NCBI GenBank assembly: GCA_900545165.1
Contig: UQYA01000038.1
Span: 1-17,045, forward strand
Source: an uncultured Collinsella sp.
GTDB taxonomy: Bacteria; Actinomycetota; Coriobacteriia; Coriobacteriales; Coriobacteriaceae
Reading direction: 5' to 3'
Length of the DNA: 17,045 nt
Part shown: positions 5,862-14,450 of the stretch, in pieces
Layout of the letters: each line of letters starts with the position of its first letter
Numbering within the stretch: the stretch's first letter is position 1
Position numbers and translations under genes: made by a program
The notes under the pieces: model-generated
What the model saw: the letters and a program-made list of their open reading frames with translations, nothing else
Told to the model about the DNA's origin: nothing
Databases searched by the model: none

Positions 5862-6585
5862 AGGCGAGGGCTTGGCGCTGAAGCTCGATGAGCTCGGCGA
5901 TACCCTTGTCGCCCAGGTCGAGCAGGGCGTTGAGACGCTTGCGATCGAAGGGCGTCTGCTCGCCGGTACCCTGGAGCTCGATCATCTCACCGGAATCGGT
6001 GGCGACGAGGTTCATGTCGACCTCGGCGTGGCTGTCCTCGGAATAATCCAAGTCGAGCAGGGTGTTGCCGTCGACGACGCCCATGGAAATGGCGGCAACC
6101 TGGCCCGTGAGCGGGATGCGCTCGAGTTTGCCCGCCTCGACCCACATGGCAAGGGCGTCGTGCAGCGCCAACCAGGCACCGGTAATGCTCGCCGTACGCG
6201 TGCCGCCATCGGCCTGGATCACATCGCAGTCGACGGTAACGGTGTACTCGCCGAGCGCCTTCATGTTGACGACGGTACGCAGACTGCGGCCGATAAGCCG
6301 CTCGATCTCCATGGAGCGGCCCTTGCGGTTGGCATGCTCGCGCTTGCAGCGTTTACCGGTCGAGGCCGGCAGCATCGCATATTCCGCCGTTACCCAGCCG
6401 GCCTTGGCGCCCTTGCGCCAACCCGGCACACCCTCCTCGATGGTGGCGGCGCACAGTACGCGCGTGTCGCCGAACTCGGCCAGGCACGAGCCGTGGGCGT
6501 GCTTCATAACGCCGCGGGTGAGCTTAACGGGGCGCAGCTCGTTGGCGGCGCGGCCGTTGGCGCGGTTGACCTGCATGTATTCCAT
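5860..6585 (-). CDS. rph: Ribonuclease PH
   Basis: Phosphate-dependent 3'-5' exoribonuclease that trims tRNA precursors to their mature 3' ends; it works as a hexamer. The 241 residues match the family from NGRAANELRPV (10-20) through GWVTAEYAMLPAST, KGRSMEIERLIGRSLRTVV and DCDVIQADGGTRTASITGAW to a DFN-type region (LDLDYSEDSHAEVDMN) and the closing EGTGEQ-like LQGTGEQTPF. The start at 6585 has AAAGGA about 7 nt upstream. It lies 53 nt after murI. The rph-rdgB pairing is common in bacteria. Confidence 0.95.
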   Translation of the reverse strand: MEYMQVNRANGRAANELRPVKLTRGVMKHAHGSCLAEFGDTRVLCAATIEEGVPGWRKGAKAGWVTAEYAMLPASTGKRCKREHANRKGRSMEIERLIGRSLRTVVNMKALGEYTVTVDCDVIQADGGTRTASITGAWLALHDALAMWVEAGKLERIPLTGQVAAISMGVVDGNTLLDLDYSEDSHAEVDMNLVATDSGEMIELQGTGEQTPFDRKRLNALLDLGDKGIAELIELQRQALA

Positions 6586-6638
6586 GGAACTATCCTTTCG
6601 GCAAAAGATGCGGCAAAGACTCCGGCGACATTGCGAGC

Positions 6639-7523
6639 CTAACCGAGTTCGTCGATATCGACATGCTCGATGCTTTTGAGCGGCTGGCCAAAGATAAAGC
6701 TACCCGCCACCGCAAACTCGGCAATGTTGTCAGACGTGGTGGCAAAGCGATGCTGCGGCTCGGCTGCGTCGCCCGCCAGCTGCTCGCGGCGCGTGAGAAT
6801 ATCGGTCAGCTCGCGCGTGGTCTCCTCGGCGGAACTCACCACGCGCACTCCGGGACCCAGCGCATGGCGAATAGGCCCCACGAGCAGCGGGAAATGCGTG
6901 CAGCCGAGTACCACGGTATCGATGCCACGATCGTGCAGCGGCTCGACTGTGGCGCCAACCAGCGCGCGAACGGCTGGCGTATCAAAAATATCCTCGTTCT
7001 CGAGCCACTGCTCCTGCAGATGCGCGCCCGAGGCGAGCTCGTGCTCGACGACCTCGACAAAGCTCGAAGCCGGGCAGCCATACACATCGACACCAGCATC
7101 CAAATCCTGGATGGCGCGCGTGTAGGCGCCCGAGCGAATGGTGAGGTTGGTGGCGAGCACGCCCACGCGACGCGTACGCGTGCTGTTGATGGCGGCGCGC
7201 GCGCCCGGGGCGATCACTCCGATCACGGGAACGTCGAGCACCTGCTGGGCCAGACGCAAGGCCGCAGCGGTCGCCGTGTTGCAGGCGATGACCATAATCT
7301 TGACGTCGTGCTTCGAAAGCCAACGACCCGCCTGCAACGCAAACGAGCGCACCTCATCCTCGGTGCGCGTGCCGTAGGGACAGCGCTTGGTGTCGCCAAA
7401 GTAGTAGACGGACTCGTGCGGCAGCGCCGTCGCGATGGCGCGCGCAACCGTCAGACCGCCCAAACCAGAATCGAACACGCCAATCGGGCGCGTGTCGCCT
7501 GCCGGATTCTCGATATCGGACAT
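6639..7523 (-). CDS. murI: Glutamate racemase
   Basis: Cofactor-independent racemase that converts L-glutamate to the D-glutamate used at position 2 of the peptidoglycan stem peptide (EC 5.1.1.3). The 294 residues show IGVFDSGLGGLTV (14-26), the first catalytic cysteine C81 in ACNTATA and the second, C208, in LGCTHFPLL. The FGDTKRCPYG segment (42-51) replaces the more usual GDTARVPYG. The start at 7523 has GGTGAGGT just upstream. The chain runs about 25 residues longer than short family members, mostly at both ends. It is 51 nt from the HAD gene and shares a direction with murE, giving a small cell-wall group. Confidence 0.95.
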   Translation of the reverse strand: MSDIENPAGDTRPIGVFDSGLGGLTVARAIATALPHESVYYFGDTKRCPYGTRTEDEVRSFALQAGRWLSKHDVKIMVIACNTATAAALRLAQQVLDVPVIGVIAPGARAAINSTRTRRVGVLATNLTIRSGAYTRAIQDLDAGVDVYGCPASSFVEVVEHELASGAHLQEQWLENEDIFDTPAVRALVGATVEPLHDRGIDTVVLGCTHFPLLVGPIRHALGPGVRVVSSAEETTRELTDILTRREQLAGDAAEPQHRFATTSDNIAEFAVAGSFIFGQPLKSIEHVDIDELG

Positions 7524-7574
7524 TACCTCACCAGTCTCTCTCGAAAAGACATGTCCAAGTGCGGCGACGCCGCG

Positions 7575-8486
7575 CTACGAACGCGCCGCGACCAGCAGCT
7601 CTGCCGTCGCCGCCCAACCGTCGATAATTTTGCCACGCGTAACGAAAGCGTTCTCGCAAGCAGCCAGGAACTCAGGCGCGCCGGCGCTCGTCAGACCGTT
7701 CTCGACCAGGCAGAACATGCCAACATGGTCGGCCATGTAGAAGTCGGACTCGGAGTCGCCGAGCGCAAGCGTCTCCTCGCGCTCGATCCCTAGGTGCTCG
7801 CAGAAGCGCGCAATGGCGACGCCTTTGTTGAGGCCCGCGGGGTTGATGTTGAATGCGCGACCGTCCTCGACGCGATCGAGCTCGAGCGTCGTCGGCTTGG
7901 ACAGATGCGTCAGGTGGCCGTTGCAAGCCCAGATCAGACCGCAGCCGGCCTCGTCCAGGATGGCCTGAACCTCATCGTCGGGCACATCGCCGCGCATGCC
8001 GACGGTGACCTCACGGTACTTGTAGCCGGTCGACATGTCGTTGTGATACTCGATCTTGTGCGGCCAGCGGGCGAGGATCTTCTCGCACACGCCGGTCTGC
8101 TCGATCACCTGGTGCGGCGTGAGGCCGCAAGAGGAGTCGTAGGGCATGTCGCCGGTCAGATACTCCCAATCGTTGGCTTTGAGGTCGTACATGACCAGGC
8201 CGCCCATCTCGCCGATGTAGGAGTTGAGGCCGAGCACGCGCGCGTCCTCGTGGATCATGGTACGGTTGCGGCCCGAGGTGGGAACCACCTGGATACCAGC
8301 GCGAGCGAGCGCCACGACGGCCTCGACGAGTTTGGTCGAAGGGTTGCCGTCGTTGTCGCGCAGCACGCACGAGCCGGGCGCGAGCATCGTGGCATCCAGG
8401 TCGGTAAAGACGTACTTGACCTTGGCCAAGCGCTCGCGCATCTCGCCCGAAAGCTCGGCAACGGTCGGCAGGGTATTGTGGGACAT
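7575..8486 (-). CDS. HAD-superfamily (type IIB, Cof-like) hydrolase
   Basis: A probable phosphatase of unknown substrate. The 303 residues carry the four HAD motifs: FTDLDATML (27-35; nucleophile D29 and acid/base D31), PTSGRNR (69-75), lysine K221 in GLNKGVA, and GDSESDFYMAD (243-253). The long insertion between motifs II and III (about 90-210) is a type II cap of the Cof/sugar-phosphatase kind. ATG at 8486 has GGAG five nt upstream; the preceding 29 codons are not supported. It lies between murE and murI with gaps of 34 and 51 nt, so it is probably co-transcribed with them. A cell-wall or sugar-phosphate role is inference only. Confidence 0.85.
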   Translation of the reverse strand: MSHNTLPTVAELSGEMRERLAKVKYVFTDLDATMLAPGSCVLRDNDGNPSTKLVEAVVALARAGIQVVPTSGRNRTMIHEDARVLGLNSYIGEMGGLVMYDLKANDWEYLTGDMPYDSSCGLTPHQVIEQTGVCEKILARWPHKIEYHNDMSTGYKYREVTVGMRGDVPDDEVQAILDEAGCGLIWACNGHLTHLSKPTTLELDRVEDGRAFNINPAGLNKGVAIARFCEHLGIEREETLALGDSESDFYMADHVGMFCLVENGLTSAGAPEFLAACENAFVTRGKIIDGWAATAELLVAARS

Positions 8487-8520
8487 GGTTACTCCGTTTA
8501 CGTAGAAGGGGCTTCTGGTC

Positions 8521-10038
8521 TTAGGCGTCGTACGCCGCAAGGGTGCGCTTGAGAATCGAACCGTCGCGCTCACAAGGCTCGGGTCCGTTCTTGCGCAGCA
8601 TACGCTCTTCCTCGCCCTTACCGGTCACGATGACCACGGCAGGACGGACGGTTTCGCGCACGGCAGTCTCGATAGCGGCAACGCGATCAGTCACGATTTG
8701 CCAGTTATCATTTCCCTGCGCTTGAACGTTGCGCGCGATCTCGGCGCAAATATCCTCGACATCCTCGGGGCCGGGGTCATCCTCGGTAATCACGATTCGG
8801 TCGGCATACTTGCCAGCGGCGATACCCATTGTGGTGCGCCGATCGACACCCTTACCGCCCGTAGCGCCAAATACAACCGCCAGCTCGCGCTCGGGATAGT
8901 TCTCGCGCAAGTCGCGCAGGAGTGTCTCGAGGCTCATGCCGTTATGTGCAAAATCGACGATACCCAAGATTTTGCCCGATACGGACGGATAGAGCTCCAT
9001 ACGGCCGGGAACGAAGACGCCCTCAAAGCCGTGGACGATACCCTCTTCGGAAATGCCCAGGGCCTCGGCGCAGGCAATAGCGGCAAGCGCGTTGGACACA
9101 TTGAACTTAACCGGCGTGGGAATCACAATGTCGCGCGTAAAGCGGGGCGTGCGCACCGTTGCCACCACGCCGCAGTCACCATTGCGAATCGCCAGCGCAA
9201 GCACGTCGGCACGCTCGTCGGTCAGGGAGAACGTCACCGTACGTTCGCAACGAGATGCCGCCTCGAGCACACGATCGACCTTATCCATATCGAGATTGAC
9301 CACGGCAAAACGGCTCTGCGAGAAAATTTTGAGCTTGCTGGCAAAGTAATCCTCGAGCGTCGGATGCTCAATCGGCGAAATGTGATCCTCGCCGATATTG
9401 GTAAAGGCGCCGACTTCAAAGGCGATCTTGCCCGTGCGCTCGTATTTGAGGCCCTGGCTCGATGCCTCCATAACCAGCCACGGGACACCCGCCTCCGCAG
9501 CATGTGCGATGCGAGACTGCAGCAGAAAGGATTCGGGAGTCGTCAGCTTGGAAGGACCCGTCTCGATGCCGTCGTCGAACTCAATGCCCGTATTAAGAGC
9601 GGGTCGATGACAGCCCGTAAGCTTGGCCTCGTTGGCGAGAATGCCGCGCAGATAAAAGCTACAGGTCGACTTGCCCTTGGTACCTGTAAAGGCGCAGACC
9701 TTCACCCTACCCGACGGGTGCCCATAAAAGGCATCTGCCACCACGGCGAGCGTGCGACGAATATCACTCACAATCACCGCGGGAAGATCAACATCGTAAT
9801 CGACCTTGGAAACGTAGGCCACGGCGCCATCGGCGATTGCCGAAAGCAGGTACTCGCGCTTAAACGCGCGGCCCTTGCAGACAAACAACGTGCCCGGACG
9901 CACCTGGCGCGAGTCGTCAGTCGCAAACTCAATGCGCTGGTCGCACGAAGCGCTCGGTCTGGAAACAACAAGGTCATCTTCCTCGAGCAACTCTATATAG
10001 CGCATCAGAGTTAGCTTCTCTTGTGTCGGACTCGACAT
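8521..10038 (-). CDS. murE: MurE-type UDP-MurNAc-L-Ala-D-Glu ligase, motif pattern of L-Lys/L-Orn enzymes
   Basis: Mur ligase that adds the third amino acid to the UDP-MurNAc dipeptide with ATP in the cytoplasm. The 505 residues show the three Mur domains: N-terminal UDP-binding (TDDSRQVRPGTLFVCKG, 40-56), central ATPase (GTKGKST, 119-125; TNIGEDH, 213-219; carbamylated-lysine candidate K235 in YFASKLKIF) and C-terminal domain (VDFAHNGMS, 361-369; GATGGKGVDRR, 391-401; TGKGEEE, 472-478). In place of the DNPR motif that marks meso-DAP enzymes it has EDDPGPED (419-426), closer to L-lysine ligases. The ATG at 10038 has GAGAGGT upstream; a 56-codon extension opening with TTG is rejected. A paralogue elsewhere in the genome cannot be excluded. 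Confidence 0.88.
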   Translation of the reverse strand: MSSPTQEKLTLMRYIELLEEDDLVVSRPSASCDQRIEFATDDSRQVRPGTLFVCKGRAFKREYLLSAIADGAVAYVSKVDYDVDLPAVIVSDIRRTLAVVADAFYGHPSGRVKVCAFTGTKGKSTCSFYLRGILANEAKLTGCHRPALNTGIEFDDGIETGPSKLTTPESFLLQSRIAHAAEAGVPWLVMEASSQGLKYERTGKIAFEVGAFTNIGEDHISPIEHPTLEDYFASKLKIFSQSRFAVVNLDMDKVDRVLEAASRCERTVTFSLTDERADVLALAIRNGDCGVVATVRTPRFTRDIVIPTPVKFNVSNALAAIACAEALGISEEGIVHGFEGVFVPGRMELYPSVSGKILGIVDFAHNGMSLETLLRDLRENYPERELAVVFGATGGKGVDRRTTMGIAAGKYADRIVITEDDPGPEDVEDICAEIARNVQAQGNDNWQIVTDRVAAIETAVRETVRPAVVIVTGKGEEERMLRKNGPEPCERDGSILKRTLAAYDA

Positions 10039-10322
10039 ACAAAGACCTCTCTCGCTAAATTCAGCCTTAAAGGGCAAAAGACGTCCCGCGGCAGAAACGA
10101 TGAAACATTCTGTATTATCAACCATCCTAATATGCCACCTGGCCTTGCGCGCACTGCAGCCTTCTAAAAAATTGCATGGACTGTGCTGTGGGCCAATAAA
10201 TGACAACAGTGTCCACCCCGTGTAAAAACAAGGAAATCTGGGTGCTATTCTTTATCCAAATGTCTTGATGCGCCTCATTGACCCACAATGCCGACCCATC
10301 ATGCCCAAGCAAAGGATTCCAG
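10039..10322. other. Divergent intergenic region between murE and the ABC importer gene
   Basis: This 284-nt stretch must hold the control regions of both flanking genes. One plausible plus-strand promoter and an imperfect dyad are visible (10172-10215). For murE, several AT-rich hexamers (for example GATAAT near 10114-10119 on the minus strand) were seen without a convincing -35. No gene, tRNA or known riboswitch pattern was recognised. Confidence 0.6.
10172..10200 (+). promoter_or_regulatory. Candidate promoter of the ABC importer gene
   Basis: TTGCAT (10172-10177) and AATAAA (10195-10200) are 17 nt apart. Both hexamers match the consensus only in part. An imperfect inverted repeat (10177-10189 with 10203-10215; TGGAC...GTCCA ends) surrounds the -10 position and could be a repressor operator. 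Confidence 0.3.
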
Positions 10323-12371
10323 ATGAAACGACACTTCGAACGTCGCCACCGCTCGGCACATGTCCAGTTGACCCGGCGCATCGTCTGCGCCTTCGCGACG
10401 ATCGTTGTGGCCCTTGCCACCACCATCGGCGCGAGCGGCTGTTCGTCCTCCCAGAACGCCTCGAGCACCTACACACTCGTCGAGAATGGCAAGTTCACCG
10501 TCGCAAGTGACTTGGCCACACCCCCGTTTGAATACGTCAACGATTCCGGCGAAGACCAGGGCTTTACCTATGAACTCATGGGCATGATCGCGGACGAGCT
10601 CGGTCTGGAGCTCAACTACTTGCCGGCGCAAAAGTTCGACGGCATTATCCCCATGGTCAAACAGGGTGTAAAGACCGATGTCGGCGCATGTAACATCACG
10701 ATTACCGATGAGCGCAAGAAAGAGGTCGACTTCACCGACCCCTATATCGACTCCAACCAGGGCGTCGCAGTTGCAAAGAACACTGGATACGACACGGTCG
10801 ATAGCCTCAACGCACCGGGCGTCAAAATTGCCGTGCAGTCGGGTACCACGTCCGAGGAGTGGGCAATCGAGAACCTGCCGCAGGCAACCACCGTCAACTT
10901 TGACGACTGGACGGCAGCCTTCACCGCCGTCATGAGTGGTCAGTGCCAGGCGGTCGTATGCGATCTGCCCGTTGAGCAGTGGATGGTTTCGAATTCCTTT
11001 ACCGGCATGGAGATCATCAAAGAGGTTCCGACGGGCGAGCAGTTTGGCATTGCCGTCTCTAAAGACAACCCCGAGCTGACACAGGCCATCAACGATGCCC
11101 TTGCCAAGATCAAGAGCTCCGGCGCCTATGACAAACTGTACGAGAAGTGGTTTGGCATGGCACCCACGAGCGGGTCCGATAACGAAGATGCCTCGAGCTC
11201 AGAGGACGCGACGGGCGCTTCACTCGCCGTCACCTCGGCGACCGCCAAGTCAAACGAAGACGGCGGCAACGGCGTGCTCGGCGGCATCGCAACCCGCCTG
11301 ACCTGGGAAGCGACAACGGGTAGCGACGAGAGCGACGTTTCGCAAATTGAGCTTGAGCTGCCCGAGGGCGGATCGTTTGAGAGCACCGATGCTAAGGTCA
11401 CGCTGCTCGACGGACTGAACCAGACGGGTGTCAAGGCATCGAGCTCGCTGGACGGCTCAAAGCTCGTCATCAAGTTCGCCGATCCCGTCGCTGCCGGCTC
11501 GCAGATTCGCGTTGTCGTCCCCGACGTCGTATTCCCGAGCAACGCGGGTGCCTATGCCGTCACCGGCAGCTATGTCACCGACGGCGACAAGCGAGATCTT
11601 CCCGAGAGCAACACCATCAGCGTCTCGGAGAGCACCATGGTGCAAGAAATCGTCGCCTGGCTCGATGCCCAGCCTTGGGTTGCCGCATGGAACTCCAACC
11701 CGTTTTTGGGCATGTTCTGCAAGCCGCAGATTATCGTCACCTCAATCGCCTCGCTCTTTAAGGGCTGGGGCATAGCACTTGCCGTGACCGCCATCGGTTT
11801 TCCGCTCGCCATCCCCATCGGCTTGCTGTTTGCCTTTATGAAAATCAGTCATAGTCGTATGCTGCGCGGCATCGCTGTGACATACATCAACGTCCTGCGC
11901 GGAACCCCGCTCTTCTTGCAGATCTACATTGCGTTCTTTGGGTTCCCTATGATCGGTCTCAACGTGCCCAATCTGCCGCTCGGCGTTGGCGTGCTCGCCA
12001 TCAACTGTTCGGCCTATCTTGCCGAGATTTTCCGTGCCGGCATCGAGAGCGTACCGCATGGTCAAGCGGAAGCTGCTTACTCGCTTGGCATGACTTGGTC
12101 CCAAGTTATGTCGCGCATCGTGATCCCACAGGCTGTACGTTACGTTATACCGACTATGACCAGCGAGTTCGTTATGCTGTACAAGGACACGTCGCTGCTT
12201 TCGAGCGTTGGCGTCATGGAGCTCATGCTGTTCTCCAAAAACCTCACGGCCACCACGGGCAACATTACGCCCTACATTTGCGCCGCACTTTACTATCTGG
12301 TCGTGACGATTCCGCTCATCCACATCGTCACCAAGGTGGAGCACCGTCTCGCCGAGCGCAGCAAGCGCTAA
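10323..12371 (+). CDS. Fused polar amino-acid ABC importer: lipoprotein receptor, linker domain and permease
   Basis: One 682-residue chain combines an extracellular receptor and a membrane permease. A signal peptide with lipobox-like ASGC suggests lipidation at C40. An SBP family 3 domain follows (about 50-278), with NITITDERKKEVDFTDPY (124-141; R131 aligns with the ligand-carboxylate arginine of GlnH/HisJ) and D214 as amino-group ligand candidate. Residues 281-300 are Ser/Asp-rich; 301-435 look like a beta-rich extracellular domain not recognised. The permease (about 470-672) has several hydrophobic helices and the coupling segment GQAEAAYSLGM (580-590), where the ATPase docks. It resembles GlnH/GlnP proteins, so glutamine or another polar amino acid is likely. 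No ATPase gene is adjacent. ATG at 10323 has AAAGGA 6 nt upstream. Confidence 0.92.
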   Translation: MKRHFERRHRSAHVQLTRRIVCAFATIVVALATTIGASGCSSSQNASSTYTLVENGKFTVASDLATPPFEYVNDSGEDQGFTYELMGMIADELGLELNYLPAQKFDGIIPMVKQGVKTDVGACNITITDERKKEVDFTDPYIDSNQGVAVAKNTGYDTVDSLNAPGVKIAVQSGTTSEEWAIENLPQATTVNFDDWTAAFTAVMSGQCQAVVCDLPVEQWMVSNSFTGMEIIKEVPTGEQFGIAVSKDNPELTQAINDALAKIKSSGAYDKLYEKWFGMAPTSGSDNEDASSSEDATGASLAVTSATAKSNEDGGNGVLGGIATRLTWEATTGSDESDVSQIELELPEGGSFESTDAKVTLLDGLNQTGVKASSSLDGSKLVIKFADPVAAGSQIRVVVPDVVFPSNAGAYAVTGSYVTDGDKRDLPESNTISVSESTMVQEIVAWLDAQPWVAAWNSNPFLGMFCKPQIIVTSIASLFKGWGIALAVTAIGFPLAIPIGLLFAFMKISHSRMLRGIAVTYINVLRGTPLFLQIYIAFFGFPMIGLNVPNLPLGVGVLAINCSAYLAEIFRAGIESVPHGQAEAAYSLGMTWSQVMSRIVIPQAVRYVIPTMTSEFVMLYKDTSLLSSVGVMELMLFSKNLTATTGNITPYICAALYYLVVTIPLIHIVTKVEHRLAERSKR

Positions 12372-12392
12372 CCGCTCATACATAGCGTTCGC

Positions 12393-12437
12393 AACCACGG
12401 CCCGCCGCTTCGTCTGAAGATCGGGCCGTGGTTTTTT
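12393..12437 (+). terminator. Rho-independent terminator after the ABC importer gene
   Basis: A perfect 12-bp stem, AACCACGGCCCG (12393-12404) with CGGGCCGTGGTT (12422-12433), has a 17-nt loop and runs into six T residues (12432-12437). It lies 22 nt after the stop codon. Confidence 0.92.
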
Positions 12438-12509
12438 CGGTTCGCTCGGCGCTTATGCCCTATCACGAAACAAAAGATTGGCATGATAGTAAAGATTATT
12501 TGACATCAG

Positions 12510-12530
12510 CTGCCGCGATCCTTGCGGCAG
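12510..12530 (+). promoter_or_regulatory. Leader hairpin upstream of asnB
   Basis: CTGCCGC (12510-12516) and GCGGCAG (12524-12530) form a perfect 7-bp stem with a 7-nt loop, 20 nt before the asnB ribosome binding site. There is no T tract, so it is not a terminator. The 125-nt leader contains TTGACA (12500-12505), but no -10 at the right distance. Confidence 0.4.
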
Positions 12531-12562
12531 TACACCTGAGCCGTCAGCAGAAAGGATCTTGC

Positions 12563-14431
12563 ATGTGCGGTTTTGTCGGTTTTACCGGTACAGATGAACA
12601 GAGTGAGCTGGTTCTCACGGCCATGATGAATCGCATCATCCACCGTGGTCCCGATATGGGCGGCCAGCATATCGTCGACAACGTTGCCCTTGGCTTTCGT
12701 CGTCTTTCGATTCTTGATCTTTCCGAAGCTGGAGCTCAGCCCATGTCGAGCGACGACGGCAAGGTCACGATTGTCTTCAACGGAGAGATCTACAACTTCC
12801 AGGAGCTTCGCGCCGAGCTGGAGGCAGCCGGCTACGCCTTCCACTGCAACGCCGATACCGAGGTCCTGGTACACGGTTACGAGGAGTGGGGCGAGGACCT
12901 GGTCAACCGCCTACGCGGCATGTACGCGTTCGTGATTCACGACCAGAACAAGAACAAACTCTTTGGCGCTCGCGACATCTTTGGTATCAAGCCGTTTTAT
13001 TACTACCAGGCATCCGATGGCTCACTGCTGTTTGGCTCCGAGATCAAGAGCTTCCTGGACCATCCCAAGTTTGAGAAGGCTGTCAACCACGACGCGCTAC
13101 GCCCCTACTTGACGCTGCAATTCCCCGCCACGGAGGAGACCTTCTTTAGGGGCGTGTTCAAGCTTGCCCCGGCGCATTGCTTTACATATGACCTGACGAC
13201 CAACACCATGGACATCAAGCGTTACTGGAGCTGTGACTTCACCGACGACAACTCCAAGACCTTCGAGGAGTACGTGGACGAGTGCGACAAGGTCGTGCAC
13301 GAAAGCGTCGCTGCACACCGAATCGCCGATGTTAAGGTGGGCTCGTTCCTTTCTGGCGGCGTGGACTCCAGCTACATTGCCGCCTGTCTCATGCCCGACA
13401 CCACGTATTCTGTCGGCTTCGATTACAAGAACTTCAACGAGACCAACTACGCTGCCGAGCTTTCCGACAAGCTGGGCATCAAGAACGTGCGCAAGATGAT
13501 TACCGCCGACGAGTTCTTCGATGCACTGCCCGATATCCAGTATCACATGGACGAGCCGCAATCGAACCTGTCCAGCGTGCCGCTGTACTATCTGGCGCAG
13601 ATGGCTTCCGAGGAGGTCACCGTCGTCCTTTCGGGCGAGGGTGCCGACGAGCTGTTTGCCGGCTACGAGTGGTACGAGGACACCCCCGAGATGCGCTCCT
13701 TTAAGAAGCGCGTGCCGCTCGGCGTACGTCGCGCCCTGGGCTCGCTCGTTCAGCATCTCCCCTACTTTAAGGGCCACAACTTCCTGACGAAATGCGCCGA
13801 GGTTCCCGAGCGCTGGTATGTGGGTCAGGCAAAGGTGTTCGATCCCTCCGAGGTCGACGAGGTGCTCAAGCCCGCTTACGACACCGGCAAGAACGCCGCC
13901 GAGATGTGCGCCGAGTACTACAAGCAGGTTCCCAACTGCTGCGAGCTTTCCAAGAAACAGTATCTGGATATGAACATGTGGCTGCCGGGCGACATCCTGC
14001 TCAAGGCAGACAAGATGTGCATGGCGCATTCTCTGGAGCTTCGCGTCCCGTTCCTGGACAAGAAGGTCATGGAGTTTGCCGAGCACATTCCCGCCAACTA
14101 CCGTGTTAACGAAGAAGGCTGCAAGCTCGTCCTGCGTCACGCCGCCAACCGCACGCTGCCCGACGAGTGGGCAACGCGCAAGAAGGTGGGCTTCCCCGTA
14201 CCGGTCAAGTTCTGGCTGCGCGAGCAAAAGTACTACGACTACGTAAAGGAATACTTCACCGCACCGTGGGCTGCCGATTTCTTTGACACCGATGCGCTCA
14301 TGAAACTGCTTGACGATCACTTTGAGGGTCGCTCGCTCAACCAGCGCAAGATCTATACCACGCTGACGTTCCTCATCTGGTACAAGCGCTTCTTTATCGA
14401 CGAGGACAAGGGCGCCGAAGTCGCCGCGTAA
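12563..14431 (+). CDS. asnB: Asparagine synthetase (glutamine-hydrolysing)
   Basis: Makes asparagine from aspartate, ATP and glutamine (EC 6.3.5.4). The 622-residue chain has an N-terminal class II glutaminase domain: nucleophile C2 in MCGFVGFTG, RRLSILDLS (46-54), FNGEIYNF (72-79) and ARDIFGIKPFYYY (136-148). The C-terminal synthetase domain carries the PPi loop SGGVDSS (264-270), a TYSVGFDY segment and LSGEGADELFAGYEWY (356-371). Only the ATG at 12563 exposes C2 as the mature N-terminus; AAAGGA lies 6 nt upstream, which settles the start against an in-frame extension of 45 codons. It follows the amino-acid importer on the same strand, but a strong terminator separates them. Confidence 0.96.
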   Translation: MCGFVGFTGTDEQSELVLTAMMNRIIHRGPDMGGQHIVDNVALGFRRLSILDLSEAGAQPMSSDDGKVTIVFNGEIYNFQELRAELEAAGYAFHCNADTEVLVHGYEEWGEDLVNRLRGMYAFVIHDQNKNKLFGARDIFGIKPFYYYQASDGSLLFGSEIKSFLDHPKFEKAVNHDALRPYLTLQFPATEETFFRGVFKLAPAHCFTYDLTTNTMDIKRYWSCDFTDDNSKTFEEYVDECDKVVHESVAAHRIADVKVGSFLSGGVDSSYIAACLMPDTTYSVGFDYKNFNETNYAAELSDKLGIKNVRKMITADEFFDALPDIQYHMDEPQSNLSSVPLYYLAQMASEEVTVVLSGEGADELFAGYEWYEDTPEMRSFKKRVPLGVRRALGSLVQHLPYFKGHNFLTKCAEVPERWYVGQAKVFDPSEVDEVLKPAYDTGKNAAEMCAEYYKQVPNCCELSKKQYLDMNMWLPGDILLKADKMCMAHSLELRVPFLDKKVMEFAEHIPANYRVNEEGCKLVLRHAANRTLPDEWATRKKVGFPVPVKFWLREQKYYDYVKEYFTAPWAADFFDTDALMKLLDDHFEGRSLNQRKIYTTLTFLIWYKRFFIDEDKGAEVAA

Positions 14432-14450
14432 GTTTCGTTATGAATTAGCG

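Noticed and set aside
10039..10206. 56-codon N-terminal extension of murE starting with TTG
   Set aside because: The internal ATG at 10038 has a good ribosome binding site and gives the normal family length; the extension contains no Mur-like sequence.
12428..12562. 45-codon N-terminal extension of asnB
   Set aside because: Class II glutaminase needs Cys at position 2 after Met removal, fixing the start at 12563; the extension also begins inside a terminator.
13097..14320. 407-codon open frame opposite asnB
   Set aside because: Antisense shadow of a gene with clear catalytic motifs; no ribosome binding site or protein-like composition.
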